A model generated the notes under the pieces. The model was not told where the DNA came from, did not search any database, and saw only the letters and a program-made list of their open reading frames with translations. Made by a program: the position numbers and the translations under genes. A stretch of DNA of 64,000 nt from positions 1 through 64,000 of the forward strand of contig JASLNT010000114.1 of the NCBI GenBank assembly GCA_030745875.1. Direction: 5' to 3'. Shown in pieces: positions 27,090 through 35,227 of this stretch. Positions within the stretch are counted from its first letter, which is position 1. The number at the start of each line of letters is the position of its first letter. Source of the stretch: Phycisphaerae bacterium (GTDB lineage: Bacteria > Planctomycetota > Phycisphaerae > SM23-33).

Positions 27090-27100
27090 GCAGGCCGCCC

Positions 27101-28882
27101 ATGAGCACAGACCGGACATCGCCCGATAAAGACGCGCCGCGATCGCTGATGGGAAAGATCGGTCGCGGTGTGGTCAAGGTCCTGACGCTCTTTGTCATAC
27201 TCGAGCCGATCTGGATGCTCCTTCCGTTTGCGGGCTTCCTGTACGGTTCAGTGCTCCAGATCCAGACGCTGAACCGCAATCCGCAGACCTCGTGGTTGAC
27301 GCATTTCGTCTTTCCGGTGCTTACGTTGGGCTGGCTGGGACCGGTGCTTGTTGTCGGCGGGTTGCTGGTGTTTCTGATCGGGGCCGGTCAGATCTACTGG
27401 GCCAAAATCCGCCGATCGGGGATCGTCACCGGCGGTTTGTACCGTCTTGTGCGACATCCTCAGTACATCGCCCTGACTATGTTCGGATTGGGTTTGCTGC
27501 TGGCTTGGGGACGGGCGATCATGTTCATCGCGTTCTTCATGATGATGTTCCTGTATTACTACCTGACCAAGAGCGAGGAGCGCACGTGTATTCGCCTGTT
27601 CGGAGACGACTACAGGGAGTATCGCAAGCGTACTTCGTTCATCTTCCCGGGCGACCGATTCTTACGGTCGATGCGCGACAAACTGCCCGGTGTGAAGCTG
27701 CCCGCGCCCGCGCGCATAACCGGGGCCTTTGTGCTTACGATGGTGTTGTGCTTTGCGCTGATGTGGGTGATTCAAACGATCAAGATCGCCTACCGCACGG
27801 TTCCCTATCTGACTGAAGTGGTGGATTTAGGTCCGGTGCGCGATGCGTCTCTAAACGTAGAGATGACCTCCGGGCGGGGCGGCGGGATACCGTTCGTCCA
27901 AGCCGGTCGCATCGCCGTGGTCCGCGGACCGTACCGCAACGCATCAGCCAGCGGATTGGCTGAGCATGTCCTCCAGCGCGCACGGCAATCGGCTAGGCTC
28001 GATGAGTTTCTGGATTTCCTCGATACGCCCGGAGCCGACGTTGCGATAGTTTTTTGCGGCCCGTACGATCCGCCAAGAGGCGTTGACGATCCCGGACCGG
28101 GCATGTACGCCGGTGGGGCTCCAGGCGGTCGCGGACCCGGCCCGGATCCGCACGGAGCCGATCGTGTCAGACTAATCCTGATGCGCTGCACGCTTGCCCC
28201 CCAAGCCACAATCGCCGATGCGCTCGACGACAAGTCAAAACGCACAATCGTCGGCGGATGCGTCGCCCGGGTGGATCTCGCACGCCCCGAAGATCAGGAT
28301 ATCGTAGTTGGGCAAGCCAATATCGCAGGCCCGGGCTTCCCCGGTGAGGACCGTTGGGATTACTTCTTCAAACAGTTTTCCCGCCTGCCCCGCGCCGCTG
28401 AAAGACCGCCCGCCCTGGCGCTGCCCGGACGCTACGGGAAGGGGCGGCTGGTGCTGGTCAAGGCTCCGATACTGCGCACGCGAATCGATCCCGGTTTTGC
28501 GGCGGAGATTCGCGACCGGCTGGTCGCATCCGCCACATTTCGCAGCCGTCTGCGAAAAGCAGGCCTCGGAGGGCCCGTGGTCGCCGTCGCGTTCCCCAGA
28601 CCGGGACCAAATTGGTATCGAGAGCACCACGGTACCCCGCAACTCAGCCTGTTTGTGATGATGGTCCGCCTCGAAAGCGGCGCCAATACCGACGATCTAT
28701 TCCATCCCAGCCGTCGTGAACTGCTCAGTGCGTTCATTATCTCGATGGACTTTGCGATCGACCCTCCCGCCGACAGTGTTGGCGAGGCTACCATGATCGG
28801 TCTGTGGCGGGACCTGGAGGAGCGGTGGCGGTTCTTCCTCAGCGGCTTGGGGGCCGAGAGTATGCAACACAGCCATCCGTAA
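27101..28882 (+). CDS. Membrane protein with isoprenylcysteine/phospholipid methyltransferase-like domain and large unknown C-terminus
   Basis: A 593-residue protein. Residues 20-190 contain four to five transmembrane helices and the GLYRLVRHPQYI...EERTCIRLFGDDYREY pattern of the ICMT/PEMT (NnrU-like) methyltransferase group. A further helix follows near 210-225. The C-terminal 360 residues are soluble, Pro/Gly-rich around 325-350, and not recognised. The start is 11 bases after the FecR stop, so it is the third gene of the sigma-factor operon and may modify or sense a membrane component. Methyl transfer itself is not proven by the sequence. Confidence 0.8.
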   Translation: MSTDRTSPDKDAPRSLMGKIGRGVVKVLTLFVILEPIWMLLPFAGFLYGSVLQIQTLNRNPQTSWLTHFVFPVLTLGWLGPVLVVGGLLVFLIGAGQIYWAKIRRSGIVTGGLYRLVRHPQYIALTMFGLGLLLAWGRAIMFIAFFMMMFLYYYLTKSEERTCIRLFGDDYREYRKRTSFIFPGDRFLRSMRDKLPGVKLPAPARITGAFVLTMVLCFALMWVIQTIKIAYRTVPYLTEVVDLGPVRDASLNVEMTSGRGGGIPFVQAGRIAVVRGPYRNASASGLAEHVLQRARQSARLDEFLDFLDTPGADVAIVFCGPYDPPRGVDDPGPGMYAGGAPGGRGPGPDPHGADRVRLILMRCTLAPQATIADALDDKSKRTIVGGCVARVDLARPEDQDIVVGQANIAGPGFPGEDRWDYFFKQFSRLPRAAERPPALALPGRYGKGRLVLVKAPILRTRIDPGFAAEIRDRLVASATFRSRLRKAGLGGPVVAVAFPRPGPNWYREHHGTPQLSLFVMMVRLESGANTDDLFHPSRRELLSAFIISMDFAIDPPADSVGEATMIGLWRDLEERWRFFLSGLGAESMQHSHP

Positions 28883-28887
28883 TTGCC

Positions 28888-28972
28888 AAAAAAACGCCGA
28901 AATACGATTGAAATCGGTGAAAAACGAACGAAAACAGTCCAAAACACGTCAAAACGGGTCAAAAATCGCAAA
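28888..28972. promoter_or_regulatory. Nine helically phased A-tracts (predicted strong DNA bend)
   Basis: A-runs lie at 28888-28894, 28900-28902, 28911-28913, 28920-28924, 28931-28934, 28941-28944, 28951-28954, 28961-28965 and 28970-28972. Their centres are mostly 10-11 bases apart. Such phasing produces intrinsic curvature. The block starts six bases after the stop of the upstream operon. Confidence 0.75.
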
Positions 28973-28985
28973 TCGCCAACGTATT

Positions 28986-29013
28986 ACCTTCCTCGGGCTT
29001 CTTGCAGGAAGGT
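28986..29013 (+). terminator. Possible terminator hairpin after the sigma-factor operon
   Basis: ACCTTCCT (28986-28993) pairs perfectly with AGGAAGGT (29006-29013) around a 12-base loop, followed by TTCTAAA. The stem is short and the T-run poor, so this is tentative. Confidence 0.35.
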
Positions 29014-29048
29014 TTCTAAAGAATTGGGCTGTCGGTTCGTGTTTTCAG

Positions 29049-29130
29049 AAATCGTCAAAAAATGAGTAAAGTGGCTCATAATTGACAAAAAACGGGCGAG
29101 AATACTCTAAAAACGATCAAAAACAGCGAA
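29049..29130. promoter_or_regulatory. Second block of phased A-tracts upstream of the sialidase gene
   Basis: A-runs at 29049-29051, 29057-29062, 29068-29070, 29087-29092, 29109-29113 and 29119-29123, with short AA steps at 29080 and 29101, keep roughly a 10-base rhythm. A possible promoter lies inside this block. Confidence 0.6.
29082..29111 (+). promoter_or_regulatory. Possible promoter of the sialidase gene
   Basis: A consensus TTGACA (29082-29087) is followed after 18 bases by TCTAAA (29106-29111), a four-of-six -10. It leaves about 95 bases of leader before the ATG at 29214. Confidence 0.4.
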
Positions 29131-29213
29131 TACGGCGTACTTTGCTTCTTGGGTGATTGATGGGTTGGCAATAGATGGCGGGCGGTAGCGTTTACTGCTG
29201 CGAGGTGAACGCA

Positions 29214-30386
29214 ATGCGACTCGAAGAGATCTCGAAATACGCCATTCTGCTGGTTCTGGGGGCTGTCGTGTCGTCGGCTTGCGGCGAGGCGGCGCCCAAG
29301 ACCCCGCCAGCCAAACCGCTGTTCGAGAAGATTGATGTCTTTCCAATGAAGGGCAAGGACGTGCACCGCATTCCTTCACTTGCGGTGTCCAGAAGCGGGG
29401 TTGTGCTCGCCTTTGCCGACTTGCGCAAAGGCAGCCGGGCCGATTGGGCGCACGATATCGACATTGTTCTGCGCCGCAGTCTCGACGGAGGCAGGACATG
29501 GGGCCCGAAGCAGGTGCTGGCGTCGAAGAAGGGCGTTAGCATGCACGGCGGACCGGCGGTGGTTGACGACAGGACCGGGCGCATATTCAAGTTCTATCGA
29601 TATCGCCCCAACGCGATAAGAGGCTCCGGCGACATGGTCAAGCATTTCGACAAGTGGGTCGCCATGGGATACGCAAACCTGATTATCCACAGCGATGATG
29701 ACGGCGCCACCTGGTCGAAACCGCGCAAGATGAAACTCAAGCATCCGGAAAAGCATCGCGTGGGCAACGGGGGGCATGGAGTGCAATTGCCCAGCGGACG
29801 CCTGCTGATCAACGGCGGCGGGCATCGTGACGCTAAAGGCGCCCTGCGGTCGTTCCTGTTTTACAGCGACGACGGAGGCGACACCTGGCGCGCAAGCCCC
29901 GCAGGGCAGGCCAAGGGGGTGGTGGTCGAAGCGGCTACGGTGGCGCTCGACAACGGCGACATCATGACCAACCACCGCACCGAAGGTCCGCACAGGCGCG
30001 TTTCGATTTACTGTGACGGCGGGACGAAGCTGCTGCGGACGTACGTTGACAAGAATCTGCCCGAACCGTTCTGCCACGCATCTCTGGCGCGTTATTCGCG
30101 GGCCGGGTGCGGCCGGTCCAGCCGACTGCTCTTCGTGAATCCGCCGAACAATGGTTCGGGCAAGTTCTCTCGCGGCAAGCGGGTGAACCTCACGGTGCGC
30201 CTGAGCGATGACGAGGGCTCCAGTTGGGGTCCTTCAAAGTCGATCTGCGCCGGTCCGTCGGGCTACAGCGACACGGTGGTGCTGAAAGACAAGACAATTC
30301 TCTGTCTGTTCGAGAACGGGAAGAAGGCCTACAACGACGATATCTCGATAGCACGCTTCAATTTGGAGTGGCTTACCGCCAAGTGA
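29214..30386 (+). CDS. Secreted exo-alpha-sialidase-like protein (GH33-type propeller)
   Basis: A 390-residue exported protein. The ATG at 29214 has GAGGTG seven bases upstream; an earlier in-frame start at 29175 lacks this. The N-terminus is a signal peptide ending near VVSSAC, which could be a weak lipobox. The first blade carries HRIPSLAV, equivalent to the sialidase F/YRIP motif with its substrate-binding arginine. Four Asp-boxes are visible: SLDGGRTWG, SDDDGATWS, SDDGGDTWR and SDDEGSSWG. The fold is a six-bladed propeller. Related proteins act on sialic acids or other acidic sugars, and the exact substrate is open. Confidence 0.85.
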   Translation: MRLEEISKYAILLVLGAVVSSACGEAAPKTPPAKPLFEKIDVFPMKGKDVHRIPSLAVSRSGVVLAFADLRKGSRADWAHDIDIVLRRSLDGGRTWGPKQVLASKKGVSMHGGPAVVDDRTGRIFKFYRYRPNAIRGSGDMVKHFDKWVAMGYANLIIHSDDDGATWSKPRKMKLKHPEKHRVGNGGHGVQLPSGRLLINGGGHRDAKGALRSFLFYSDDGGDTWRASPAGQAKGVVVEAATVALDNGDIMTNHRTEGPHRRVSIYCDGGTKLLRTYVDKNLPEPFCHASLARYSRAGCGRSSRLLFVNPPNNGSGKFSRGKRVNLTVRLSDDEGSSWGPSKSICAGPSGYSDTVVLKDKTILCLFENGKKAYNDDISIARFNLEWLTAK

Positions 30387-30389
30387 CGA

Positions 30390-30419
30390 TTGCCAATCGG
30401 CTCGCCGGGCGTGTAGAAT
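30390..30419 (+). promoter_or_regulatory. Promoter of the pyruvate decarboxylase gene
   Basis: TTGCCA (30390-30395), 18 bases and TAGAAT (30414-30419) lie just after the sialidase stop, followed by a short leader with GGGAG. Confidence 0.55.
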
Positions 30420-30439
30420 CTCAATCCGGGAGTATCGAT

Positions 30440-32077
30440 ATGGCCAGGTCAACTACTATCGGCGGATATCTCGTAACGCGGTTGGAGCAGATGGGACTGC
30501 GTCACATTTTCGGCGTACCGGGCGACTACGTCCTGAGTTTCTACGATCAGCTCGAAGCCAGCAAGCTCAAGGTTATCGGTACGTGTACTGAAATCGGAGC
30601 CGGTTACGCCGCCGACGCTTACGCGCGCGTAAACGGGCTTGGTGCGGTATGCGTCACGTATTGCGTAGGCGGGCTGAACGTGCTGAACGCCATCGCCGGA
30701 GCCTGCGCCGAGAAGTCGCCTCTGATTGTGATCTCCGGATCGCCCGGTCTGAGCGAAAGAGACCGCACTCCGCTGCTGCACCACTGCGTGAGGGACTTCG
30801 ACACGCAGCAGAAGATATACAAACACGTAACGGTCGCTTCGATCGAATTGAACGATCCGGAAACCGCCGGAGACCTCATCGACGATGCGATCAGACAGTG
30901 TGTGTGGAACAAGCAACCGGTTTATATCGAACTGCCGCGCGACATGGCTACCTGCAAGTGCGATGCGCCGGGTCCGCTGCGGATAAAGAAGCCCTCCAGC
31001 GAGGCCGAACCGTTGGCTGAGGCGGTGGCTGAGGCGTCGCACATGCTCTGGACCGCGAAGAAACCAGTGATTCTTGCGGGCGTCGAGATGCACCGATTCG
31101 GGCTGCAGGAATCGCTTGTGGAACTGGTCGACCGCACCGGTTTTCCGGTGGCTGCTACGCTCCTAGGCAAGTCGGTGATATCCGAGCGACACGGGCGGTA
31201 CCTGGGCGTATACGAAGGAGCGATAGGCCACGAAAATGTCCGTCGCCAGGTCGAACAGGCCGATTGCGTGCTGATACTCGGAGCTTTCATGACCGACATT
31301 AATCTGGGCATCCACACCGCCCGCCTCGATACGCATCGCACGATCTACGCTCATTCGCGGCGAGTGGCGATCAAGCATCACCACTACGACGACGTATTCC
31401 TGGGCGATTTCGTCGAAGCGTTGACAGCCTCGCCCGTCGGACGCAAACACCCGAAACCCGCGGAACTGACCGACGCGCCCAAACCGTTCCGTCCGCAGCG
31501 GAACAAGACTATAAGCGTGCGCCGATTCTTCGCGCGAATGGACGACTATCTGAAGGACAATACGATAGTGGTTTGCGACGTCGGCGACTGTTTGTTCGCG
31601 GCCGCTGACCTTACGATCCACCGCAGCACGGAGTTCTTGTGCCCTGCGTATTACACGTCGATGGGTTTTGCGATTCCCGCAGCCGTTGGATCTCAGATTC
31701 GCAACCGGCGCCTCCGACCGATCGTGTTTGTCGGCGACGGGGCGTTCCAAATGACCGGTCAGGAGTTGTCGACGATCGCCAAGTACGGGCTGAACCCGAT
31801 TATCTTCGTGTTGAACAACAAGGGTTACACAACCGAGCGGTTCATTCACGAGGGCCCGTACAATAACATCCACAACTGGGCGTATCATCGCTGCCCGGAA
31901 GTAATGAACGCCGGCTGGGGCGCCGAGGTGCGCACCGAAGGCGAGTTAGAGGAGGCGCTGATCACCGCCGAAGCCAACGCAAAGAGCTTCTCGATCATCA
32001 ACGTTCATCTCGACGCGATGGACTGTTCGGCGGCGCTGCTGCGACTGGGAAAAAGACTCGGAAAGAAAGTCCGCTAA
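30440..32077 (+). CDS. pdc: Pyruvate decarboxylase-type thiamine-diphosphate enzyme
   Basis: A 545-residue cytoplasmic enzyme that would decarboxylate pyruvate (or a related 2-oxo acid such as indolepyruvate) to the aldehyde. GGGAG lies eight bases before the ATG at 30440, within a longer upstream frame. The catalytic Glu51 (TEIGAGYAADAYAR) and the paired histidines His114-His115 (LLHHCV) sit at the same numbers as in yeast PDC. The thiamine-diphosphate/magnesium motif begins GDGAFQ at Gly432 and ends in LNNKGYTTERFIHEGPYNNIHNW. PDC is uncommon in bacteria and would allow an ethanol-type fermentation, but no alcohol dehydrogenase gene is nearby. Confidence 0.9.
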   Translation: MARSTTIGGYLVTRLEQMGLRHIFGVPGDYVLSFYDQLEASKLKVIGTCTEIGAGYAADAYARVNGLGAVCVTYCVGGLNVLNAIAGACAEKSPLIVISGSPGLSERDRTPLLHHCVRDFDTQQKIYKHVTVASIELNDPETAGDLIDDAIRQCVWNKQPVYIELPRDMATCKCDAPGPLRIKKPSSEAEPLAEAVAEASHMLWTAKKPVILAGVEMHRFGLQESLVELVDRTGFPVAATLLGKSVISERHGRYLGVYEGAIGHENVRRQVEQADCVLILGAFMTDINLGIHTARLDTHRTIYAHSRRVAIKHHHYDDVFLGDFVEALTASPVGRKHPKPAELTDAPKPFRPQRNKTISVRRFFARMDDYLKDNTIVVCDVGDCLFAAADLTIHRSTEFLCPAYYTSMGFAIPAAVGSQIRNRRLRPIVFVGDGAFQMTGQELSTIAKYGLNPIIFVLNNKGYTTERFIHEGPYNNIHNWAYHRCPEVMNAGWGAEVRTEGELEEALITAEANAKSFSIINVHLDAMDCSAALLRLGKRLGKKVR

Positions 32078-32098
32078 GAAAGGAAGACCGGTATCCGC

Positions 32099-33316
32099 AT
32101 GACCACTGCCAAAAACCTCGCCATAGCTGTGCTCGTTTCAATGTTGATAACCGCCCCCGGTTGTTCAGGTGTTGAAAGCACCGAATACTCCCAGCCCGGT
32201 TGGCGCATCAAGAGCGATAAGATAGATCTGTTCGTAACCGCCAATGGAGGGCACCTGGCCCCGGTGCGTTTCGACATTGGCGCAGATTCGCCCGTCCAGC
32301 CGTATTACATAAGCCCGTGGCAAGACGAGGGTTTGACGGGTTTCGGCGATCCGATCCTGGTCCCGCTGCGGGGCAACTGGTTCGGCATGCCGTTCGGGGG
32401 CAATGGCGACGACGTCAACGGCGAGAATCATCCGGTCCACGGTGAAACCGCCTCGTCGAAATGGCGGTTTGTGGACGCGGCTTCTGGCGGCGGGGTGACT
32501 ACGCTAACGCTCGACCTCGAAACAAAAGTTCGCGCCGGGCGAGTGACCAAGACACTCAGCCTTGTCGACGGGCAAAGCGTCATATACACCTCGCACAAGA
32601 TCGAAGGTAATGCGGGCAAAATGTCGGTGGGGTATCACTGCACGCTGAATTCGCCCGAGGAGGAAGGCGGTCTGCGGATCTCCGCCAGCGCCTTTGAGTT
32701 CGCCATGACGTGCCCCACAGTGTTCAGCGACCCAGCCGACGGGGCGTATCAGGCCCTGGCGCTGGGCGAGAAGTTCACGGACCTCACCAAGGCCCCGACC
32801 CGATTCAAAGACGCACCCCTGGCCGATGTCAGCGCGTTTCCGCTGCGGAAGGGATACGCGGATCTCGTCCAACTGGTCAAGAAACCCTCACCGAGCCCCG
32901 CCTGGACCGCCGCGACCTGCCAGTCGAAGGGATATCTGTGGTTCTCGCTGAAGGACGCTTCGGTCATGCCCTCGACTCTGTTATGGATCGCCAACCAGGG
33001 CAGGCACGACTCGCCTTGGAACGGGCGCAACCGCTGCCTGGGCCTGGAGGAACTCTGTGGATTCTTCGCCGAAGGTCTGGGCGGATCGTCCAAGCCCAAC
33101 GCGATAAACCAGGCCGGTTTCCCCACAACCGTCAATCTGCACGCGAGCAAACCGACAACGATTAATTTCATCGAAGGCCTTGTAGGCGTACCCGAAGGAT
33201 TTGAGAACGTCAAGACAGTCAAATTTGGCGATGGGAAAGTTACGTTTGTATCGATAACCGGGAAGGCAATCGCCATAGACGTGAACTACGGATTCCTCCA
33301 GACGGGCAAGCTGTAA
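32099..33316 (+). CDS. Lipoprotein with galactose-mutarotase-like fold
   Basis: A 405-residue protein with a signal peptide and lipobox ITAPGC (Cys22). The segment GENHPVHGETASSKW matches the mutarotase-like HPxHGxxxxxxW pattern, and the remaining sequence is beta-rich. It could interconvert anomers of a sugar released by nearby enzymes or simply bind sugars. The second catalytic histidine and the glutamate base were not located with confidence. AAGGAAG precedes the start. It lies 21 bases after the pyruvate decarboxylase stop and is probably in the same transcript. Confidence 0.7.
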   Translation: MTTAKNLAIAVLVSMLITAPGCSGVESTEYSQPGWRIKSDKIDLFVTANGGHLAPVRFDIGADSPVQPYYISPWQDEGLTGFGDPILVPLRGNWFGMPFGGNGDDVNGENHPVHGETASSKWRFVDAASGGGVTTLTLDLETKVRAGRVTKTLSLVDGQSVIYTSHKIEGNAGKMSVGYHCTLNSPEEEGGLRISASAFEFAMTCPTVFSDPADGAYQALALGEKFTDLTKAPTRFKDAPLADVSAFPLRKGYADLVQLVKKPSPSPAWTAATCQSKGYLWFSLKDASVMPSTLLWIANQGRHDSPWNGRNRCLGLEELCGFFAEGLGGSSKPNAINQAGFPTTVNLHASKPTTINFIEGLVGVPEGFENVKTVKFGDGKVTFVSITGKAIAIDVNYGFLQTGKL

Positions 33317-33349
33317 GTCCGTCAGGTCCGTCCAACCGTTGGTCCGGGA

Positions 33350-33514
33350 TTATTGAACGCGAACGCCCTGGACCTTCGATTCGTATGAGGAGTCCGGCGG
33401 CGGTATGATAAACTGGTGGCCGCATCGCTTGCATTGGGCTTTCTTGCCCGTGGCGGCGACAGGAACGAGCACTTTCATACCACACTTGCACTTGAGCTTG
33501 AATGTATCAGCCAT
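33350..33514 (-). CDS. Small zinc-ribbon protein
   Basis: A 54-residue cytoplasmic protein starting at the ATG complementary to 33512-33514, with GGGAG eight bases upstream. Four cysteines, CKCG and CKRCG about 20 residues apart, form a zinc ribbon (LKCKCGMKVLVPVAATGKK, then CKRCGHQF). Similar short ribbons occur alone or at the N-terminus of larger planctomycete proteins. No function is known. A longer frame extending to 33658 lacks a ribosome site and is not used. Confidence 0.7.
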   Translation of the reverse strand: MADTFKLKCKCGMKVLVPVAATGKKAQCKRCGHQFIIPPPDSSYESKVQGVRVQ

Positions 33515-33709
33515 TGCGTTTCTCCCGTAATCCGCGCATAGGAATGACGGATATACGCACTTACCTCCTAAACGCATTCGATACGCATATATTGCCCGCA
33601 ACATCGCGTCGCCCGCCGGAGTAATTCTGCTTGAACCGCGCCTTGTGATGGACGACACTGCGTATTGGGACCGATCCGCCGCGCCGCGGGCGATCCCAGG
33701 GAGCTGACA

Positions 33710-34165
33710 TTGGAATTAAATGCGATTGAACTTACCGTGACCGACGGCGATCTGCGATCGATGATCGACAAGTACGTTCCCGGCGACGACCTGCCCGTGA
33801 GCGATCTTGAGGCCAGGGTCGGCGACGACGGTGTTGTCGTCAGCGGCAAGTACCGGGCGTCAATTCTTAAAGGTTCGTTCGAGGCGATTGTCTCACTGCG
33901 CGCCGAAGGTCAAGTGGTGCTGGCGACGCTTACCAAACTCAAAGCGCTCGGGCCGGTGGGCGCCATGTTCAAGGGTGTGTTGATGTCCGCCCTGCAGAAG
34001 AAGCTCGCGGATATCCCCGGAATCTGCGGCCAGGACGATGCGATAAAGTTCGACCTGGCGGTGTTGTTGGCCCGGCGTGGCGTGGCTGTGACTTTGAGCA
34101 CGCTGGAGATACGCTGCGCCCCGGGCGCGCTGGCGGTGAAACTGTCCGGATCGTGTGCGGTGTAA
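33710..34165 (+). CDS. Small protein of unknown function with TTG start
   Basis: A 151-residue protein. I place the start at TTG 33710 because AGGGAG lies six bases before it and no ATG is available at the expected N-terminus. The product would begin MELNAIELTVTDGDLRSMIDKYV. It has no signal peptide and alternates amphipathic strands with one helix (VGAMFKGVLMSALQKKLADI). The pattern vaguely recalls LmeA/DUF2993-type lipid-binding proteins, but I would not assign it. It is transcribed away from the zinc-ribbon gene, with the next secreted gene 80 bases downstream. Confidence 0.65.
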   Translation: MELNAIELTVTDGDLRSMIDKYVPGDDLPVSDLEARVGDDGVVVSGKYRASILKGSFEAIVSLRAEGQVVLATLTKLKALGPVGAMFKGVLMSALQKKLADIPGICGQDDAIKFDLAVLLARRGVAVTLSTLEIRCAPGALAVKLSGSCAV

Positions 34166-34245
34166 CCTTTCGGGGTTCCCGTGCGTAGACTTAATTGAAG
34201 CGGCGATTCAGCCCGTCAATGAAAATCACTTACGAGGGTCGAGCA

Positions 34246-35205
34246 ATGAAAACCAGAATTAGTGTATCGACGTTTGCGCCGGTGTTGTTATTGAGCGTGT
34301 TTATCGCAGCGATTCCCACGCAGGGGCGCACCCGGGCTCTGGCCAATCGGAACGGTTCGTCAGCGCGGTCGTCCAAAGTGCTCATCCGGTCGAAGTTTGT
34401 TCCCGGTCGGGTCATGCGGTACAACCTGAAGCTGTCCGGAACCGCAGCCTGGACGCCGCACGACAAGAAATTAGGCTGGGGAAAGATGGATACGGATTTC
34501 ACATTCGATCTGGCTACGAAGGTTATCCGCGACAGCGGCGCGTGCACGTTCAACCTGGCGGGACAAGCGCTGGAGAGTTCCGCTTCCGGTCCTAAAGGGC
34601 GCCTGAAGATCATCGCCGACCGGAAGAAAGCCAAACTCAAAATCGGCGACTCATGGCTGACGCCGTCCAACAAGTCGCCCCTAGCTAAACCGATGACTCT
34701 TACGCAGGGACCGCTGGGCGGGGTCCGTTTCACCACGGGGACTGCTCCGATCGTCATATACCTGCTTCCTCACGTGGATTTGCGATTCTGGAATCTGCTC
34801 ACCATAGCGCCTCTGGGTAAGGTCGCCGTGGGCGACGAATGGGCCGAGAAGTTCAACCTTCACGTGCCCGGTTCCAAGGGCAAGCCCCTGGAATTGACCG
34901 GCCGGTGGAAGGTCCTGGGCTACCAGACCCATCGCGGCCGGAAGGTTCTGGCGCTCGGGTTGGCGGTTACGATGGATCTGAAGAACTCCAAAGTGATGCT
35001 GAAGAACGGCGACCTTATCTACGTCCATTCAGGCAGTTACCGCGCCGAGGGTAAGGCGATGTGGGACGTTTCGCGCGGGGTGCTGTGCTTTGCATCAGCC
35101 AACCAGAAGATCCTGGTCCAGGCCGATAAAGCCAAAACGCGCGCCCTGCGCAGCGAACACAAATGCACGCTCGAATTGAAATCATTTAAGGAAGGGACGA
35201 AGTGA
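34246..35205 (+). CDS. Secreted protein of unknown function
   Basis: A 319-residue exported protein. The ATG at 34246 follows GAGGG and starts a signal peptide (STFAPVLLLSVFIAAI) cleaved near residue 27; earlier in-frame starts are less likely. The mature part is mainly beta-strands, with a YNLKLSGTAAWTPHDKKLGWGKMDTDFTF opening and a DVSRGVLCF strand near the end. This resembles domains that measure or bind lipids, but I recognise no family. It converges on rmuC 22 bases away. Confidence 0.75.
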   Translation: MKTRISVSTFAPVLLLSVFIAAIPTQGRTRALANRNGSSARSSKVLIRSKFVPGRVMRYNLKLSGTAAWTPHDKKLGWGKMDTDFTFDLATKVIRDSGACTFNLAGQALESSASGPKGRLKIIADRKKAKLKIGDSWLTPSNKSPLAKPMTLTQGPLGGVRFTTGTAPIVIYLLPHVDLRFWNLLTIAPLGKVAVGDEWAEKFNLHVPGSKGKPLELTGRWKVLGYQTHRGRKVLALGLAVTMDLKNSKVMLKNGDLIYVHSGSYRAEGKAMWDVSRGVLCFASANQKILVQADKAKTRALRSEHKCTLELKSFKEGTK

Positions 35206-35227
35206 ACAACTGATCTCGGCGCCCGCG

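Larger units (their letters stand above)
28883..29213. other. Gene-free stretch dominated by phased A-tracts
   Basis: This 331-base interval between the membrane methyltransferase-like gene and the sialidase gene holds two blocks of phased A-tracts (28888-28972 and 29049-29130), a hairpin between them, a possible promoter, and the sialidase ribosome site. I see no open frame with coding character on either strand. Confidence 0.7.
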
